DNA of 64,000 nt from Blasia pusilla (taxonomy: Eukaryota; Marchantiophyta; Marchantiopsida; Blasiales). Of the stretch, positions 49,322-62,587 are shown piece after piece (the first letter of the stretch is position 1; each line of letters starts with the position of its first letter). The stretch spans positions 15,686,001 through 15,750,000 of the forward strand of contig CM114273.1 of the NCBI GenBank assembly GCA_050084515.1. The letters run 5' to 3'. The notes beneath the pieces are model-generated. The model was not told the origin of the DNA, made no database searches, and saw only the letters and a list, made by a program, of their open reading frames with translations. The position numbers and the translations under genes are program-made.

Positions 49322-51422
49322 GGACATCCAATCCAATGAGTCCCTAACCGAGACTCGCACAAAGTGAATCCCGGATCGAAATACAAATATGGCGTACAAA
49401 GTCCACTCCCTTGGATCAGGTTTGGGTTTCGAGTTCCAACGCCAAACTCTCATTCCATCCCATGCCTCTGAGATGCTGTTTGGTGCTCAAAGTGGGGATT
49501 CGTGTTCCAAGACATCTTGGAGAGACTCCTCCCTTATTACTACTTCTGGGAATCTCCGGGTTTCCCTTCATTTAGGGAAAGATATCCGAGCCTCTCCAAT
49601 TGGCCCTCAACCCAATTGCTCTCACGGTGGTTTTTGGCCAATATCTCAATCTGTACTTATGCGTTTGCTAAGATATTTTATGCGTTGAAAGAATCTCAAG
49701 ATAATCTTCCCAAGGCGCCCTTACTTGGCCCAAATGCATGTTTGGGCTAAACATTATGGTCCAAAATATAGTCAAATTCCCCAAAAGCTAGTTGTGTTCC
49801 AAAATTGGTTGTCACCTCTTTGGCAACCAACCTTCCAAGACTCAACTCATCTCAAGTCTTGGCTTGCGTTTGGTCTAGGTTTTCCCATCGTGAACACTTA
49901 CGCATGAAACGCATAACTGTGTTCCGCGTTTCATCTCTTGGAATTTTCCTAGAGACCTTTCCAAAAGCCTCTCTAAAGCGCGATCATCGCAACGTGAGTC
50001 AACTTGAATCTCGATGTTTTGCTAGGTGCCTATTTGGTGGTGTTTAGTTACAAGGGTTACAACGATGAGAAGGGGAAGTATGACTGGGAGTTGGTGATCG
50101 CATAACTTGATTCATGAATATCTCTTGAGAGTGGTAGACAAGATAATGAGTAAACCAATGCTTATCTATGAAGAGGACCTTTACGTGGAAAGCGTTAGGG
50201 AAAGGGAAGTCAAATACCATTCATGCTCCGCCTCTATCCATGATTAACACACCCTCTATCTTCCTCTTATCCTCCAACAAATTTTTAATGATGGATGATT
50301 ACTAAACATATTCCCTCATATTCATGAAAGACAAGTTTCCAATAAATCAATATACACTCGTTAATCTCTAATTCCTCAAGAATGGATTATGACCGAGTTG
50401 TTATTCTAACAAGGGTAATCCATTCTCATTGGAAGAGTAACCAAGTCCAAATCCATCTATTATCTTAAGAATGACGAAGGAAACTCTTCTAAGTCTTTCA
50501 AAATCAATAAACTCCATGCTTATAAGACTCCCAAACTCCTCAACGATAAATCATGGCGGAGTTGTTATCCCAAGAGGGGCAAATCCATTCTCATTGGAAT
50601 AGCAAACAAGCCTAATATCATCCATTCAAGAGTAACAAGAGAAAATCGATAAATGATATTCGAGGTGGTGAATCCTTGAAGGTCCCTCGTTGTCGCAACC
50701 CTCATAACCAAACAACACCAAATAGGCGCCAAGCGAAACATTAGAACTCAAGTGAACTCACGCTGCGAGGTTTGCACTCTAGAGAGGCGTTTGGAAAGGT
50801 CTCTTGGAAAATTCTAACAGACGAAACTCGGAATAGAGTTGTGCATTTCATGCATTAGAGTTCGCGACCAGAAAACCTAGACCAAACGCGATCCAATATG
50901 AGTTGAGTCTTGGGAGGTTGGTTGCCAAAGAGGTGAGAACCAGTTTGGAACACGACTAGCGTTTGGGAGAATCTGACTGTATTTAGGACCATAACGTTGA
51001 GCTCCAAGATGCGTTTGGGACAACTAAGGACGCGTTGGAAAGCTGCTCTTAAGACGCTTCCAACGCAGTAAAGATATCAGCAAACGCATAAGTATAAGCT
51101 GAGATATTGGCCAAAAACAATAGAGAGAGCAATCGGGTTGAGGGCCAATTGGAGAGGCCCGGGTGTCTTTCCCTAAATGTAAGGGGCCCGCGGAGATCCC
51201 CGCAAGTACTAGTAAGGGAGGAGTCTCTCTGAGATGTCTCGAAACACGAATCCCCACTTTGGGCGCCAGACGACATTTCAGAGGCACGAGATGGAATGGG
51301 AGTTTGGCGTTGGAACTCGAAACCCAAACCTGATCCAAGGGAGTGGAATTTGTACGCCACACTTGGATTCCAACCCAAGATTCACTTCGTACGAGTCTTG
51401 GTGAGGAACTCATTGGATGTCC
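49322..51422. repeat. Large inverted repeat inserted in element E
   Basis: Left arm 49322-50075 and right arm about 50690-51422 are reverse complements along their whole length; both begin GGACATCCAAT at the outer end. The frames at 49389-49688 (plus) and 51049-51378 (minus) are the same reading of the two arms (HSLGSGLGFEFQRQT). The loop of about 610 bases contains two imperfect direct repeats (near 50370-50460 and 50530-50630). No transposase was recognised. It could be a fold-back or long-inverted-repeat DNA element, or two copies of the 36958-37665 repeat inserted head to head. Confidence 0.8.
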
Positions 51423-52434
51423 ATTGGACAGTTGGAACCCCCAGGCGCGAAACGCCGTTTCAGGTTCTTGAACTGACCAGAAAGTCTGTCCCAAGTCTTT
51501 CGAGATTTTCCTGTGTTGTAAACCGCGAAACTAGGAAGGTTGAGCTTGATGAGAGTCCAAGATGAGAACTCGGAAAGTTAGCCCGCTGATTGATCCAAGA
51601 CCGGACTAACCAGAGTGCGTGTTTGGATGCAGATCAGCGTTGAGAGCGTGACATATTGAACGCACGCTTCCGCAACAAACAAGATTAACGTTCAAGGAGA
51701 GTAGGCGCACGAAACTCATCTTTATACACAAGAATACAAAATGAGGATATTTTTATCTTGTGCCGCATGGTTTTCTCTCGAGACTTAGCCAATTTGCTTT
51801 AGATACAAGTAGATTATCTTTTATCTATTCCTAAAATATCATAATAAAATCACTCCCTATCTTCCCAACTATCCTACCATTGACTTTCTTATCAACCATG
51901 ACCACTTTTACTTGTTGTCATTAATACATCAATTCACTAATTTATCTATATATTTCCCATATCTCATTTTTTCATTTTTTCCTAAATTTGGACCAAAAAA
52001 TAAGGCATCATTAAGAGATTTAATTAAACATACAATCTTATTTTTCCAAATCTAACCACTCGATACTCATATAAATTCTCTCTAACGCCAATAAGAGTGA
52101 AATATACATATAGGACCATATTATTACACGATAACGTGGGGATACCAATGGATGCTATCCCACATTTCCTAATCATTAACATAGTCAGAGGCACTACACA
52201 CACCATCAATTAAGATGACAAGTACTATCCACATGTGGGATGGGTATATCAACATCACTAGGAGATGGAGAGGAGACTTCTATTATGGTTCACGTAGAGC
52301 TAGTATTAAGTATGTTGATGGGGATGGTGACTATGGTGTGTTAGACCCCATTGTTCCCCGCCATGTGCTCACAGATGGTAGGAGTTGGACCAACAAAGGT
52401 GTTTTTTATAACATTTTTCTTGTGTGAGCGCGGA
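51423..52434. other. Unassigned stretch between inverted repeat and protease remnant
   Basis: Partly AT-rich. The frame 52215-52427 just ahead of the protease remnant may belong to the same element but shows no motif. The right-hand limit of the inverted-repeat insertion could not be fixed. Confidence 0.4.
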
Positions 52435-53500
52435 GAGGTTACCACCTCTCGTATGGAGGTAGTAGTTGAGGAGGTGATGGAACTACCCTTATAGTGGGAG
52501 CTCAAGACGTTGTGCATTCATTCGTGGTGGATTGTGGATATGCTAGCTAGACCTACAACAGAGCCATCCATAGTGATTGCAGGTGTGGTGTTGGATAACT
52601 AGAGGAGGATGTTCCTCCTAATTAGTCTTATACGTATAATATATCAATCACGATGTGCTCACCTTCATTCTAGAGTGCAACCATTGATGTTAGAGAATGC
52701 AACATGCTTAACATTGGGGTAATGGAAAGGAGACATTGAGCCAAGTCCTTTCCAAAATCATATGTCCACTAGGGGTTCGTTACCAACATTTGTTCATGAC
52801 TTGATATGAGCTAGTTGTCAGAGTTTAGCTAGAGTATGCTATAGATTGTCTTATGATGCGTAGTCGTCTGATTATCATACCTGAAACGTAGTATAATGTG
52901 TTAGTAGGGAGTATGATGTTATATCCCCTTGGGTTCATCCTTATTTTTTGGGAGAGAGAATTGCCATTAACTTAGATAACGATGAGGTGGTGGTTGCACA
53001 AGACATTTCTTTGTGCGACTTGCAAGATGTAGTGGTAGTGGTAGTCCACGAGGTGATCTATTGACAATCTCGGCAAAATTCACGAGTTGTGTTAGCTTGC
53101 CATGAGATTTATTGGAGGGGGAGCCCCATGTAGAAGACATCAAAAAATGGATAGTCCATTAAAAAGACATGTTATGGTACATGTATCTTCCCATTGTACG
53201 AAGTCCTCCTCACTGTTGTGGGGTACAAGTATCAGCTTATAGAAGAGTGTAGACAAATTGTGCCTTTATTTTGGGGTAGAAAAAGTTGGATGACAATCTT
53301 GTTCTCGGAGTGGAAGATTGGAACTCTTGGGTACCATGCCTATTATGCGGCAGTTTTTAGAGAAGGGTGTGAGAGTACTAAATCTATCTCGAGAAGTCAT
53401 CAAGGGGTTAGTTCTAATGTTGCAGATTGAAATATAGATGCATCAGTATATCCATGTTGAGAGATATGAGATCACACGCCAAGTCTGATTATACCATATG
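52435..53500 (+). pseudogene. Protease-region remnant of a Ty3-like element
   Basis: Aligns with C 27640-28690: the GAGGAGGTGATGGA part, GTGTTGGATAACTAG, then a decayed active-site block reading HSRVQPLMLENAT in place of DSGAQPL, and the GTATATCCATGTTGAG-type part at its end. All frames are closed. By position it may be the continuation of element E after the inverted repeat. Confidence 0.65.
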
Positions 53501-54725
53501 GTAAGGATGATCCAACAATATCCTTGATTGTTATTAATATGTGCAGTACATGGGTACGAGTATACACTAGCCATATATTATAATTTAGTATATAGTATAG
53601 AGTACTTAGGTATGTAGGACCTTGATAAGGTTCGTGTAATTCATATGGTGATTATTGGAGGGCCATGTCAAGGTTATTCCTTGGTTGGCTAAGGGTTTGG
53701 ATTGTAGGATTTTAGGTCAAGCATGTCGTGGGAGATGTGTATTAGGTTGTATAGTATATTTTATTGATGTGATGTGTGCTACTAGCTTGGAGCTAGGAAG
53801 CCCAATTTCCAATTAGGAGGGTGGCTATATGTTCTTTGTATGCCTATATAAGGTTGTTTTTGTATGTGTACGGATCTACCTATGGGAAGATCACTGATGT
53901 GTCAATATGATTAGTAATGTGTATGAGTAAGACATAATTGACTAAAAAAATTTGGAACAATAGCAAACCATAATTGACTTGGATTTTATTTACAAATGGC
54001 TCGCATGAAGCAAGTGTCCTCCTAAATCAAGACTTGCAAATGAGCTGCAAATGCACCAAAATTAAGGACTGGCAACAAGACCAATGGATGTGTGCCTCAC
54101 ATCCTAGTATAGCAACACCAACATCATGAACAGGTGAATTGAAATTACTAATACTATCTTTCGCTACTTCCTACACTAGTATATTAAAACAATCGTTACC
54201 AATTACAAAAAAATCATAGGTTAGCACTACGAAGATGATACTAAATGATATGCCCAAAATTATGTGTTGTGTGTGCTACCAAAAAATGCAATATTCTAGT
54301 ATGCTAAAAGTCTTGGTATATACTCTAGCCCATTGGAATAGGAAGATTGCAAATTGAAAAACGAGTAAGATTATAGACCAGCATACAACATGGAGTAACG
54401 ATACTGAAAACTATGAAAAGAACCACCTACAATTGGTGAGCACTTTGGATTCTAAGTTGTGTTTGAGATAGTGCCAGCCACATACATAGTAGACATAATT
54501 TAGAATGTTATAATTTTAATGCAAACTTATATGGTTTTAAGGAATTGAAAAAAAAAGGTGGTGGAATTTAATGAAATAACATTTTACGATAATTATCTCT
54601 AATGATATCATGCTACATTGCACTACAAACAACCCATTAGCATAATTAAACCATACCAATTTCATGATTCTTGTGTTCTCATGTATCTTCCACTTTACAT
54701 AATGATACGACGTAAACTTATAAGG
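53501..54725. other. AT-rich intergenic stretch, no recognisable gene
   Basis: No frame of note and no repeat recognised, apart from A/T-rich low-complexity sequence. The right part probably belongs to the flank of the Helitron remnant that starts at 54726. Confidence 0.4.
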
Positions 54726-54744
54726 TGCCCGTGCAATGCACGTG
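54726..54744 (-). mobile_element. Helitron-like subterminal hairpin
   Basis: Contains CCCGTGCAATGCACG, the same hairpin core as at 25682-25711. It lies about 80 bases beyond the stop of the Helitron helicase remnant on the same strand, where a Helitron 3' end is expected. After the hairpin the sequence reads CACCTTATAAG; an exact CTRR terminus is not present. Confidence 0.55.
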
Positions 54745-54823
54745 TGAAGTAAAGTAGCATAGAGGGAAGATGAGTTAGATTTCAAATTTTATTTCATCCC
54801 AATATTTCTCTATACACTACATT

Positions 54824-55230
54824 TCATGTGAAGTCACCTTCTTTATTTGAATGTTCATCGCTTCCAATGGTAATATGGATGGAACTTTTCTTCCCTACTC
54901 TAGATAATGCTACATACAATTGACCATGAGAAAATACATAAGTAGGCAAGTAAACGCCAATATTTTGCAAAGTTTGACCTTGAGACTTATTAATAGTCAT
55001 AGCCAAAGCCGGCCTAATGGGCAATTGAAACCTACATAAATCAAATGGCGAAGCGGAATCTGAAGCAATAAATGGATTACGTGGAATACAAACTCGATCT
55101 CCAATATTATTCCCAATGATAATTTTATCATTGATGCAATGTCACATAAATCCAAGAATTTCCAATCTTGTCCCGTTTGCTTGTCCATGTGATTCATTCA
55201 TGTTTCGCAAGATGGCATAGAAGGCGTCAT
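54824..55230 (-). pseudogene. Helitron helicase C-terminal remnant
   Basis: PIF1-type helicase of a Helitron rolling-circle transposon. The minus strand reads IGDRVCIPRNPF, then LPIRPALAMTINKSQGQT, LQNIGVYLP, and SHGQLYVALSRV, followed by a short tail and stop at 54824. These match the last motor motifs and the VALSRV signature of Helitron helicases. The upstream end (about 55100-55230) is in other frames, so frameshifts are present. The Rep domain and the rest of the helicase are not in the window. Confidence 0.88.
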
Positions 55231-55239
55231 CATGGAAAT

Positions 55240-58200
55240 GGAACTAAGGCATAAATCAAGTGCGCTTTCATCAAAGACGTGTTCTTCAAGAGTTCAAATT
55301 GTGTCCCTAAAGTTTGTTGCCGTATCGGTATATTTGTGATAACACCGAGTGACCCTCTCTCCAAATTCAGTGATAATCCACTGACACTCGCCATCTACAT
55401 GACACACCGCAAAACTATTAATTAAACTTGAGAATTGAAGTGAAATAAAGAGAGAAGGAAGAGGACTGAGGCTAGAGGCTAGAGGCTAGAGGAGGATTAG
55501 GAAGGAAAAACTTCAACCCTTAATATATTTTTTCAAAAATATATTTTGTTATTCCAAAAATACTTTAGAATACATTAAAAAAATTAAATGAGAGAAAAAA
55601 GTAGGGAAAGGATTTGGCAAAAAATGGGCAAAATAGGGTAGGTTATTTAAAAATGCTTAAAAAATTTATGGTAGGATAGGGTAGGATATTAAAAATTAAA
55701 AAACAAAAACCCAGGTTCGGTATCCTGAACCTTTGCCTAACCTACCTAACTACCCACCCAATCCCTTCCACCACCATTGTCGCCTCTAGAGATCGAACGG
55801 CTCTTCCTGCTTGATCTAGATCTTATGGCACAGTTTTGCATAAAAGTTGGCCATCCGATCCAAAATCGGACAACTCCAAGCACTCACCGCCCAGTTCTCC
55901 CTTCTTCGCTCCCAGACGCCATTGTCATTTGCCTTGTATGGGATCCTCGCCCTTGACCCATGCTCGGGTGAATTTGTGCTCATGTTACCGCAGTACGTGC
56001 TTGGAGTTTGTGCTCATGTCCTTATGTGTTTTTTCTCGTGGGTTGGGAGAGGAGCTCCGTTCACTCGTGTACTTCTTGGCGCCTCATAGTTTAGGGTCAA
56101 GTTTGAGCATGTACGCCTATGCGTATGACAGGTGAGTTCCTTCCAAGTTTGTGCTCGTGGGTTGGGAGAGGATCTATGCGCACTCGAATGTTTATGCGCC
56201 TCGCTGTTTAGGGTCCCCTTGCCCCATCCCTTGGCACATTGCATCTCCATAGGCTAGCCTTGATCAGTTGAGTTCGTGCCTTGCCCCTGCTTGGCTGAGT
56301 TAGTGTCCCAGTACGTGCGTATGTGCTTGGAGTTCCTTCTTAGTTTGTGCTCTTCTTGTTGGTTTTCTTGTCAAAGTTTTCTCGTGTGGGTTAAGTGTAC
56401 CTCAAGGGCGCCTCAACTCTTGGCGCATTGGCTTTGGGATAGTGGCAGTGTCACTACCCGCAAGGAGAGAGTCAGTGCGGGTTCCCTTTGCGAACGCGCT
56501 AGAGAGCGCCACTATGATTAATCCCCCCTCTCCTCGGTGTATTTGCTTCATTTGAGTAGGGAGGTTGGGGTATTTGCTTCCTTTGGGCCGAGAGCACATG
56601 TGCGTATAGTGAGTCGAGAGCGCATTCCTGCATAGTGGGCCAAATGCCTCACTGCGATAGCACCCGATTGGTCTGCAAGTCTGATGCATCCGTGTGCACA
56701 AGTAGAGTAGTAGTCTAGAGTACTCGAGCTAAGTAATCCTGAAAAGAGGAGGCCAAGTGTTATATCACACACATACAAAGTTAACTCTCAAGTAGCTTCC
56801 ATTCTCAAATGAGCTTTACATAGTTTGGGTTTGCCTAGCTACCAATTCAAAGCATTACCTGGATATACACTACAACTCCTATCCCATGTTGCCCCTTCAG
56901 AGGCAACTTATGCGTCGCTCTGGAATCTGAGCTGGGTTTAGTAGGCCCATCAAGGTCAACCTTGCATTTCTTTGGAGATGGTGAGAAACGTTCTCGTGGG
57001 TTGGGGTGTGGTGTTCTCTAACATTTTTTTGCATATTCCCCTCAATCGCGCATCCTTTTCCATTTTTGGATCTTCTAAGGTTATAAGGGGGAGTCCCTTG
57101 GACCTCGAATAGGACCTATTTTTTGGATCCTCCCACCGGATTTGGAATATACCCTTTGTTTGACAACACAAAGTGTTATCGCGCGGGGAGGAAGTCTTTT
57201 ATTGCACCTTCAAAGTCAAGAGCGTGCTCGGGTGTGAGTTTATCACCCCGAGGAGGACCGTTGTTGAAGTGCGATTTCTTCCACTTACTCAAGCGCCTAC
57301 AATCCTTTTGGGAAATTGGTGATCACCCAACTTTACACTGTAGTGCTTTTTTTTTATGTGACCTTGGATACACTTTTTCCCTTTCCTTACGTAGATTTCT
57401 TTGTTGTAATTCTGGTTATCATTTTGCCTCGTTTTGTTGTGTTGTTGAGAATGTTTGTAGGTTTTAGATAGATGTCGAAGCAAAAGGAAAGGAATGGGGT
57501 AGTTCGAAGAGTTGTCGACCATAAGCTTAACCAAACTTGAAGGAGCATTTCAAAGCTGACGTTGTTGTAGAATCAAGTTGGTCAACTGAAGCGTGAGGAG
57601 ACTACATGAGTTAAAGTTGTACCCGCGCAAAAAAAGACTTGACGAGTACTTGCACTACAACACAATAATCAACTCATGTAGTAGAGTCACATGAAAGCAG
57701 GTCGACTCATAGTAGAGCTATTTGAATAATACAATTACAATAGTAGACCTTTGAGATCCCTTATAGAACCTACCATGCAGTTGTAATATGCTATCCGGAT
57801 CAATAAATGTCAACAGTTGAAGGCTTGTGTAAAACCAAATGCTAGTGTGTAACAATCCTCCAGGGCTTTTGTAAAACAAACTGCTTGTGTGTAAAAGGGG
57901 ACTACTTTTGAACTGCGAGAGCGCATTCGCGCATAACAATATAGATTATCCTCTCCCAAGACAAATATTATGCTCATGCGAATGAAGTTTGCAATGATTA
58001 ATGATGTGATTTCTAATTTTTTTCCACCACTAAAATATATTTCATTCGCTCAATCAAACATGTTATTGGATAGAAACAATCGGTATTGAAACAATCAAAC
58101 AACTTTGCCTCCATGCATGACCTTGGCTACTACGAGGAAATTGTTATTTGAGTCATTTAACAAGCCTAAATGCACTTGACTACAATTATATGAAAGTATA

Positions 58201-60574
58201 ACTATCCAAAATTATATATATAAGTCCAAAGTTGAGTTTTCATTCATTTTCTTCTTGCTTAATTATTGGAAAATATGTTTTTTAAAAGTTAGTGCATATC
58301 TTCCATGTTGCAAGAATATATAATGTTTGTGGTGCATATGGATAATTTCCATTCGAACGTCAACGCCCCAATATGTATTTTAGAATAAATCTAGTGCTTC
58401 GATTACTTGTTTGATTTGAGCTACGAACATTATATATATATATGACCTCAAATAAGTAGCTCCACTTTGATTTGCGTAAGATAGTGGTATAACTTGTTAA
58501 TTTTTTCTTAAGTCCATTTTATTATATACTCCATACATATTTTATTTGAGATATTAAATGCTAATCGAGTTAATGCTCCAACATTAATAGAAACATGTTA
58601 GTAATATTTTTATTTCTTTTCATAAGTTATCCATTTTCTTAAGATAGTTTATATTGGAGCAACTCCACACATTTTGAACTAGCACTTCCTAGTGCTTGCA
58701 ACATTACTAGATTTATGTTTAATCACTTAATTCTTCTAATATGTGCATGTTCTATCTCTTATAATAAATGTGTAAATCAAAATCATTCTTCGTTGATTTA
58801 TGATCAATTAGTAGTCAATGCAAAGTAACCATACTTTAAAAAAAGGAACCAATTTCAATAAGTTGCTAATATTACTTAAGTTGCATGTCTACAGATTATT
58901 CAAGTTTCAATCTGTGTATTAATTGTGCACTTTTTTTACCATAACCCTTCTTAAGAATAACATATTATTTGGTGTAATTATCGTTGTATTTTCCAATGTA
59001 TTTACTACACAATAATCACATAACATCCACATATCAGAAAGATGTAAGACATTCTTTTGGCACTCACAAATAATATTGCTTGTTTCCAATATTAGGATAT
59101 ATTTTAGGTTTAAAGTCATTTTAGAATACAATGATCCATGTTGATCTCCATTGTAACTACGTAAATATTATTTGAGTAGTATGCTTATGTTTCACATGTT
59201 TACTATCTTATTGGAATGTCATGAAACGTTGGACAAAAAAAAATGTGCTATATTTGTAAGGCTGTAATGTTCAATGCATTTTTACTCCTAGAAGTCAAGT
59301 TTAAACTTAATATGGTTGACACTTGTAAGTTCATTTATGGGTATTCATGTAAACAACTTATTCACGATTGAGCAAATATTTGTGATGATTTTAATTTCTA
59401 TAAATGTATCATCATGTTTTTCAATATTTATTTTATCATTTTATTATGTTGACAATAAATTTGTTGGCGGTTGACAAGTGTATATTTTCAATGCATTCAT
59501 ATCAAAGAGCCAAGTTTGAAATTTGATGGTAGTAAATAATAGAATGAGATGACATTGGCGTAATGTTATTGTTTGAGGAATTCAAATGGCGATGTGATGT
59601 AAATAAGCAAAAATGGGACTGACAAATCTATATTATGATTGGAGAGTGCCTCTTAATTTTGAGATCACACCTTATTTTGACATATGTATTTTTTCAGTCA
59701 ACAGAGTCGCTCATTGTCTAAGGCAATATGATCACTCAAATTCAATTGGATGGGTAATTCAAAATTACAGAGATGTGCATCGTATGACACTAGCTAGTTT
59801 TTTTTACTTGCATTTCGTATTTGATGCAACAAAATGCTATATTGATGATTGCTTATAGTATTCAAATTAAATATTGTGCAATGACCCGACAATTGAACAA
59901 CGTGTGCTTCCCATTGCACCTACATGACCTTACTTTATGGATTAATATATTCTAACTATTAACAATCATCTTAGAACCATTGGTCGACATAAGGTATATA
60001 AGAAACCTAATTTTCCACATTAAAATGTATAATTGCATATTATAATAATTAGCCCCTAGATTGTAGAATGACATAGGTCTCATCATGTGATAATGTTGGC
60101 ACCATATGTAAATGTTATTTGAGGAGTTCACATGATGATATGATTTAAGTAGAAAATAAAATACAATTTTTAGTTGTCTACTAGTATTTCACATTTGCTA
60201 GGCAAATGCTACAATGTGAGGTCCCTTTTGAGCCTCTATATTATTATGGATCCAAGAATATTTGTAACACTTGGGGAATTTATTAGATTAAAACATTACT
60301 TTAGTGATTTTACAAATTGTTTGTTTCATATCATATGCGACAACGATCATTAGGTATCTTCCATTTCCTACCCATACATAAGGAGGCTGCTTGCTTATTT
60401 TACAGTAGACTTGTGTATCCACCTTCAACCTTAGGACGTCGTAGACATAGGTTAAATCACCAAGATCCCACTAATTATGCTTCCCAAGACGTGTAGAAGA
60501 TGAAGTTTGACTTTACGGTGTTTGGTATTATGAAAATTCTCTTATCATGTTGCAAATCCCATTAATGGACCCTT
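55240..60574. other. Intergenic stretch, no recognisable gene
   Basis: From 55830 to 57500 the composition is more balanced, with frames up to 114 codons (57123-57467) that I do not recognise; a duplicated unit lies at 56036-56215. A short GGCTAGA tandem repeat is at 55468-55492. From 57500 to 60570 the DNA is AT-rich with nothing identifiable. Confidence 0.45.
56036..56215. repeat. Imperfect tandem duplication, about 118-bp period
   Basis: CTCGTGGGTTGGGAGAGGA at 56036 recurs at about 56154, and the following CACTCG, GCGCCTC and GTTTAGGGTC parts recur at the same offset. A related GTGCTTGGAGTT word appears near 55998 and 56320, so the local duplication may extend further. Confidence 0.6.
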
Positions 60575-61040
60575 TGTCACATTTGAGTAGCCGATAGGCT
60601 GAGATCTATTGTGGATAGGGCGTAGGAGCCAGCGGACTATCTTGGGTGTAACTTTGTTCCACAGTGTCGGATGAGGTTGAGGATAGGTCCATTGTGTCAT
60701 GAACGTCGTTTCTGACAACTTTCTGGTTGAGGTCTTTCATAGCCGGGTGACTTGTTGACCAGGTCACCCGCCTTTGATAACCCGGGCGCAGAGGTTACCA
60801 AGGGGATAGCTATTTGTAGGGGAAGAGCCTTTTGGCTCTTCCTAACCATATATGAGAGAGGAAGATGACTTTCCTAAGCCATCTTTCTCATGTTGGGCCG
60901 TTGGAGCATCTCTCTTGCATGTGTGTGAGATAGGACTAGGGTGCTAGCGTCCGCATTCCTTGATAGCACAGGGTGGACGAGGCTCGATATGCCCATGTAG
61001 ATTGAGGAGTGGAGTTTTAGGCCGGGTGTGCCGTTTTTAC
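60575..61040 (+). repeat. Left terminal repeat of element F
   Basis: Matches G (read on the minus strand) from TGTCACAT through GAGCCTTTTGGC, GTGCTAGCGT and GGAGTGGAGTTTTAGG. The last 150-200 bases of G, including GATGTGTATGCGCAC, are not found after 61040 or anywhere before gag. Confidence 0.65.
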
Positions 61041-62540
61041 TACCCTTTATTTTTACATGAGAAAGATGTTAGGGGGCTGGTGGGAATTTGTTGTTTGCAG
61101 GTAGACAAGTGAGTTGCCTCGATGGGGAGCCGTGGAGATGCTGGTTGGCATTTTTTGTTGGTCATTTTGGGTTCGGAATGCCGTGCGGGGAAGCGTTGTC
61201 CATTTTTCATAGATTTATTTGGTGCGGATTGACGGAGGACAGTAGTTGGGTGTAGCGTGCGGTGTGGCGTCGAGTGTACACAGGCGGGAGTGTTGGGGGA
61301 GAAAGGAGAAGTATACCTTTAGGGCTTGAAGCCGCCAGGTGGCTATCAAGTAAAGGCGGCTAGCTAGGGGTCTAGGGCTAGGGCTAGGTTATGGAGGCGC
61401 CCCCCCCCCTGCGCGCACGCAATTTCGGAGGGCTCATCCCTCACACCCCCTCGCATAGGGCCGCGTGCCCACAAGAAAGTGGAGATGTGGACCAGCAAGG
61501 AGGTCTGTGGAGAGTCACAAACGCGCGGAAGCTGGGAGTGCATAGGAAGGAATTGGGGTCAAAGGTGAACGCGCGGCTGTGGGAGGCGGACGTAGGTCTG
61601 GGGTCACGAGTGGAGAAGGGAGAGCGGACGTGATAGGCGCCAAGGGACGCCACGGGGGCTCAATGATAAAGTTGTGCCAAGGGGACATTGTAGGAGGATG
61701 GGGTAGGAGAAGAATGTGGTAGGGGTCGGGCAGACGTGGTAAGGGTTGAATTTGGTGAGCAACTACATGGTTGGTAGACCACCACGGATGTAGTTAGATA
61801 TGGATTGTACTAGGAAGCGGTTAACTATGGTAGCTAAGATACATGGTTGATTCATGCTACGTAGTTGGAGAGTGTTTTGCCGGAGTGGTAGTGCTGGAGA
61901 CACATGCAGTGATGCCGACGGGTAGTCGGCATGTGTTGACGAGAGGTTCGACGTGTTGGTCGAGAGTGTCGTGTTGCGGAGGTTGCCATACCACATGGAG
62001 GAGCGAGTGTTGACGGTGCATAGGTTGGAGGGCGTGATCAGATTACTCATTCGAGTCCCTTTTCCCGCACTTGTCGTGTGTGATTGAAAGTGCTGGGTAT
62101 CGGGTAGTAGCTGGTGCTAGGTGGGTGTAGTGATGGTGACAAATGTAGTATGTGTAGTGTAGACTTTTTTCATGTGTAGTATGTGGGTGGATATACGGCG
62201 GTTGCCGAGTAGGGGTTGAGTGTATGACCCGAGAGAGTGTCACTAGGTTAGGTGAGTCAGTTGGGAGGCTCATGGTGAGCCTGAGTGTTGAATGTGTGTG
62301 AGGTTGGGTGTGTCATCACGGGATCAACGTTAGCATAGGTAAGCTAGTGAGGAGTGTGGAAGACTCTTGGTGAGTTTGAGTGCTTGAGCGGGTGAGACAG
62401 GGTTGTCATCACGGCGTTCTTCTAGGGTTCGGAAGAGCCGGGTAGTGCAAGCAGTAGTAGTGGAGTGAGATACCGAGGGGTTACCAGTGAGGAGCTACCT
62501 CGACATCCATCTGTGGCTGGATCGTAACCACTGGACATTG
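61041..62540 (+). other. Leader of element F
   Basis: GC-rich around 61380-61640 with a C-run at 61402-61411, then G/T-rich. Positions 62414-62540 align with the leader of E on the left of D. Frames here are short and not conserved, so it is probably untranslated. Confidence 0.5.
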
Positions 62541-62587
62541 GGTATGGTGATGACATCGTAGACGGAGGCAATATCACTTGGCAGGAG

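Noticed and set aside
49389-49907. Overlapping frames suggesting a gene with a GFEFQRQT motif
   Set aside because: The same frame appears in the other arm only because the arms are copies; the third copy at 36958 does not keep it open.
57123-57467. A 114-codon plus-strand frame
   Set aside because: I could not link it to any family; cysteine and phenylalanine-rich ends look like a chance frame in T-rich DNA.
61352-61390. CTAGGG-like repeats resembling telomere sequence
   Set aside because: Only three imperfect units (GGGCTAG-type), not the plant telomere repeat TTTAGGG in tandem.
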